Of a stretch of 64,000 bases of DNA, positions 61,345 through 64,000 are shown one piece after another; within the stretch, counting starts at the first letter, position 1; every line of letters begins with the position of its first letter. The stretch comes from Acholeplasmatales bacterium (lineage in GTDB: Bacteria; Bacillota_I; Bacilli_A; Acholeplasmatales; JAEDCM01). Under the pieces are notes generated by a model. That model had not been told where the DNA came from and made no database searches. It saw nothing but the letters and a program-made list of their open reading frames with translations. A program made the translations under genes and the position numbers. The stretch is taken from the NCBI GenBank assembly GCA_017961685.1, contig JAGCWW010000076.1, positions 23,887 through 87,886 on the forward strand. Reading direction: 5' to 3'.

Positions 61345-63759
61345 TTATAATGTAATCCAAAGTGCTGGACGTATTCCTAAATCTGTTCTAATACAACTAG
61401 CATTATCAATTTGTCCTCCTGTATGGACATTGTATGCCATATTTGCCCCATCTTTCGCAGGAGAGCGAAGATACCATGTGGCGTATCCATAACGTGCAAA
61501 TACTCCTTGACATAATGCATAATTAGTTACGGCTACTTGCATACGATCTTCTTCCTTTGGAAAATATGTATTTACCTCATTACAAGATAATAAGAAGATA
61601 TAATCGTCTGTATCATTACTAGCATATATGCCATCTGTATTGTTTTCTCTTGCGCTATTATCAACATGAGTAAGTTGTATAATTTCTTTTTCTAAGGCAT
61701 TAAATGCTGTGTTATAGAAATTGTTATTTAACCATTGTCTAATAGTTGATAATTCATAGTTGTTTACATAACCTGTTTTTCCGTTATTAATGTGTGAAGT
61801 AGTACCAGTATAATTACTTGGATAAAACTCTTGACCATCTAAAACTAGGTTTGCAATTAACATTGCTTTACCATCACTTTCTTCTAATATATCCCATTCA
61901 ATAACTTCATATTTGAACCAATAAGTGTTATTAATTGTATAATTATTTGATGGTTGATATGAATTGCTTGCAGAACTTGCATCGCTAGTTTTTGCTGGTC
62001 TATAACCTGCAATATAAACGCCTCTGTAATCAAATCTTCCATTATTATCAGTATCTAAATCAATATAGTACATAAGACTTGATACAGTATTAGATGCATA
62101 ATATCCATAATCTACCCAAGTATATCCTGCTTTAGGGTCTTGTGGAGTTCCAACAAGATTATTTAAATTATCAATAACAGTTTGTACATCTTCTCTTGTT
62201 TGTGGATAATATCCATAATAGATTTTATCTCCAATTCTATCATATGGAGCAAATTCAATAGTAATAACTACACTTTGATAAGGACAATTAAAAGTATATG
62301 TTTCTCCAATATATCTAAAATCGTCTTTATCATCTCTAGACCATACTATTACTTTTCCTTCTGGAACATTATTAGCAGTTAATGTAATTAAACTACCATA
62401 ATCATAATATTCACCACTAGTTACACCAGTTAATGTAACACCTTCAGCTTTCGAATTAAGTTTTATAGAATATGTTCTTGGTGTGAAGTTAGCAACAAAT
62501 TCTATATCCTTATCACCCATTGTAAATATATAAGTAGATTCTGTTGTAACTTCTACGTTTTTACATGTGATATTTACATATTTATAGCCCTTATTAGTTC
62601 TAGCAACTAATGTTACAGTTTCACCATACTTATAATTTCCTTCACCAGTTAATCTACTTGCACCAGTAGGGTTACTAACAAACGTTACTTTAGAGACTTC
62701 TCTATAATAATAAATATATAATATAGTTGACCCATCACCTTTAATTTTTACTTTATCAGTATTTTTTACTGTATAGCCAGTAATATGTTCAGCTGCATAA
62801 TTAATATATGTACCAGTCGTACCATAATATATTTCTTCATGCTCTTCATCTAATTCAAAAATACCTTCTAAATTTTCAAAATAACGTTTTACAGTAAATT
62901 TAGTATTTTTGTTAGCTGTAAAATTAACTGTATATTCTAAAGAACTAGCTCCCATATTAAATGTGTAAGTAGTATTTGTTGTAATTTCACCATTAGAATC
63001 AGTGATATTTGTATAAGTATATCCTTCATTTGCATTAACAGTTATAGTTACTTCATCACCATATTCATATGTTCCATTACCAGTAAATGTACCTGCATCT
63101 TCAAGATTACTTGTTAAAGTTAATGAATATGAATTTTTACTCCAAATAGCCTTAAAAGTCATTTCTGAATCTATTTCAGGAGTATTAACTAATTCTCCTT
63201 CAGCATTAAGGATTATTTCTCCTTTATAACTCCATCCATTAAATGTATGACCAATTTTAGTTAAGTCATAACTAAAATAATCAGTACTAAATTCATCAGT
63301 TTTAATTTGAGTAAATGTATTTTCTGATGATCCACCATCTAAATCAAAACTAATTACATAAGGCAAATCATATTTATTATATTGTGCAACATATGTCATA
63401 TTACTATTAACTGCGCCTAATTTTGGGCTCCATCCACTAAATTCATAGTAATAATCACTATCTTTACTTCTAGTTGGATTAGTTAAAGTATAAGTTGGAG
63501 TATCTCCTTCTTTAACTTTAGTCTCAAGTAAGACAGTTTCATCATAATCAACAAATTTTACATCATAATATACATCTTGTTTTTCTGTTGTTTTCTTTGT
63601 TGTTGTCTTATTTGTTGTTTTATTTGTTGTATTTTGATTTGTTGTTACAACACTTTTTGTTGTATTATTACTCTTAGTTGTAGTATCTTTCTTTTTTGAA
63701 CACGCAAAAAGAAATAAGAAACAAACTAAGGTAAGAAAACATATTCTTAGTTTCCTCAT
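61345..63759 (-). CDS. Large surface lipoprotein, paralogue of 58763-61240
   Basis: 804 residues. Lipobox VCFLFLFACS, KKK, Thr/Asn/Lys spacer (TTKSNNTTKSVVTTNQNTTNK), then the same order of InlB-type repeats, GTYEYGDEVTITVN repeats and a DUF6273-type C-terminal domain (KIYYGYYPQTRE, YYIDLDTDNNGRFDYRGVYI, WFKYEVIEWDILEE, IRQWLNNNFYNTAFNALEKEIIQLTHVDN, GIRPALWITL in blocks). The two proteins are similar along their whole length but differ in spacer and repeat numbers. Each has its own ribosome site (here GGGGGGAT) and terminator, indicating a tandem duplication. Confidence 0.85.
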   Translation of the reverse strand: MRKLRICFLTLVCFLFLFACSKKKDTTTKSNNTTKSVVTTNQNTTNKTTNKTTTKKTTEKQDVYYDVKFVDYDETVLLETKVKEGDTPTYTLTNPTRSKDSDYYYEFSGWSPKLGAVNSNMTYVAQYNKYDLPYVISFDLDGGSSENTFTQIKTDEFSTDYFSYDLTKIGHTFNGWSYKGEIILNAEGELVNTPEIDSEMTFKAIWSKNSYSLTLTSNLEDAGTFTGNGTYEYGDEVTITVNANEGYTYTNITDSNGEITTNTTYTFNMGASSLEYTVNFTANKNTKFTVKRYFENLEGIFELDEEHEEIYYGTTGTYINYAAEHITGYTVKNTDKVKIKGDGSTILYIYYYREVSKVTFVSNPTGASRLTGEGNYKYGETVTLVARTNKGYKYVNITCKNVEVTTESTYIFTMGDKDIEFVANFTPRTYSIKLNSKAEGVTLTGVTSGEYYDYGSLITLTANNVPEGKVIVWSRDDKDDFRYIGETYTFNCPYQSVVITIEFAPYDRIGDKIYYGYYPQTREDVQTVIDNLNNLVGTPQDPKAGYTWVDYGYYASNTVSSLMYYIDLDTDNNGRFDYRGVYIAGYRPAKTSDASSASNSYQPSNNYTINNTYWFKYEVIEWDILEESDGKAMLIANLVLDGQEFYPSNYTGTTSHINNGKTGYVNNYELSTIRQWLNNNFYNTAFNALEKEIIQLTHVDNSARENNTDGIYASNDTDDYIFLLSCNEVNTYFPKEEDRMQVAVTNYALCQGVFARYGYATWYLRSPAKDGANMAYNVHTGGQIDNASCIRTDLGIRPALWITL

Positions 63760-63825
63760 TTATATCCCCCCAATTAATATGTTTATACACATTAATTATA
63801 ATATATTGTTTATTTATTTTTCAAT

Positions 63826-63852
63826 AAAAAAACGACTATCACTAGTCGCTAT
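63826..63852 (-). terminator. Terminator of the tRNA operon
   Basis: CGACTA (63833-63838) and TAGTCG (63843-63848) with a TCAC loop, followed on the minus strand by a T-run. It lies directly after tRNA-Tyr. Confidence 0.75.
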
Positions 63853-63859
63853 TTTTAGA

Positions 63860-63944
63860 TGGTGGAGCGGGGTGGTTTCGAACCACCGAACCCGTAGGGA
63901 TCAGATTTACAGTCTGACGCGTTTAGCCTCTTCGCTACCGCTCC
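63860..63944 (-). tRNA. tRNA-Tyr (GTA)
   Basis: 85 bases including an encoded CCA (63860-63862). Acceptor arms GGAGCGG and CCGCTCC pair perfectly. The anticodon loop CTGTAAA has anticodon GTA, and the T-loop TTCGAAA is standard. A long variable arm (class II) is present, as expected for bacterial tRNA-Tyr. Confidence 0.96.
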
Positions 63945-63947
63945 AAA

Positions 63948-64000
63948 TGGTGGAGGTTAACAGGCTCGAACTGCTGACCCTCTGCTTGTAAGGCAGATGC
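63948..64000 (-). tRNA. tRNA-Val (TAC), 3' part; gene continues beyond the window
   Basis: The 3' end with encoded CCA is at 63948-63950, followed by the acceptor strand AACCTCC, T-arm (CAGCAGTTCGAGCCTGTTA) and anticodon arm TCTGC-CTTACAA-GCAGA with anticodon TAC. The D-arm and 5' acceptor strand lie beyond position 64000. It is three bases from tRNA-Tyr. Confidence 0.92.

Noticed and set aside
63779..63991. 70-codon frame over the tRNA region
   Set aside because: It runs across tRNA-Tyr and tRNA-Val, which are certain from structure.
1..64000. Mycoplasma-type genetic code (TGA = Trp)
   Set aside because: All conserved Trp positions use TGG, and TGA is used as a stop, for example at trpE, trpD and trpF, where it overlaps the next ATG.
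1..64000. CRISPR array or prophage
   Set aside because: No regularly spaced direct repeats and no cluster of phage structural genes; the only short repeats are those at the lipoprotein spacer, the IS ends and the Fic gene.

Overview
The window is AT-rich DNA (clearly below 30% G+C by eye) from a low-GC Gram-positive-type bacterium (Bacillota, or a Mycoplasmatota relative that keeps the standard code: tryptophan is TGG and TGA is a stop). Supporting signs are strong AGGAGG ribosome sites, a T-box leader, a CIRCE/HrcA site, PyrR, a B. subtilis-like suf order (C-D-S-U-B), type III glutamine synthetase, and many short Gram-positive lipoprotein signals. The lineage is an inference; it resembles gut Erysipelotrichia/RF39-like genomes, but no marker here proves this.

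Layout. 1-2585: the start of an ABC transporter ATPase, a Thr-rich lipoprotein and a TetR regulator whose palindrome recurs in front of the ABC gene. 2599-6770: an unusual three-gene operon: an RCK cation channel with a non-K+ filter, a free cyclic-nucleotide-binding protein, and a fusion of a lipase-like domain to a divergent D-Ala-D-Ala-ligase-like ATP-grasp domain. 6773-16805: housekeeping and regulation (glyA, pyrR, a MocR regulator divergent from an ECF S-component, an HD-GYP protein, glnN, a lipoprotein). 16907-25752: the suf operon, a TetR gene and a four-gene acyltransferase/glycosyltransferase (glycolipid) operon. 25907-32500: a leaderless XRE membrane regulator, a MarR-controlled heterodimeric ABC exporter, and a PadR-DUF1700-DUF4097 envelope operon ending in a tiny membrane ORF. 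32660-36970: an accessory block (RhuM-like/PLD-like protein, RES-domain protein, a membrane HNH protein) around thiI. 37067-43696: a complete seven-gene trp operon behind a T-box. 43764-49261: a large lipoprotein and htpG under CIRCE. 49293-54524: rpsD, whose terminator has been split by a decayed IS3-type composite element carrying a lipoprotein gene; then a flavodoxin/DUF6442/XRE operon and a Fic gene bracketed by 34-bp direct repeats. 54561-64000: a Na/Pi transporter, small metabolic genes, a zinc-ribbon repeat protein, two tandem paralogous DUF6273-type lipoproteins, and tRNA-Tyr and tRNA-Val.

How it fits together. Six lipoproteins share one design (short signal, Cys followed by Lys/Ser, a Thr/Asn/Lys-rich spacer, then beta-rich repeats) and differ in their outer domains, so this looks like a surface-variable organism. 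The most promising undescribed items are the channel/cNMP/lipase-ligase operon, the IS-borne lipoprotein cassette in the rpsD terminator, and the Fic gene between direct repeats. Functions are read from sequence motifs only; no database search was possible.
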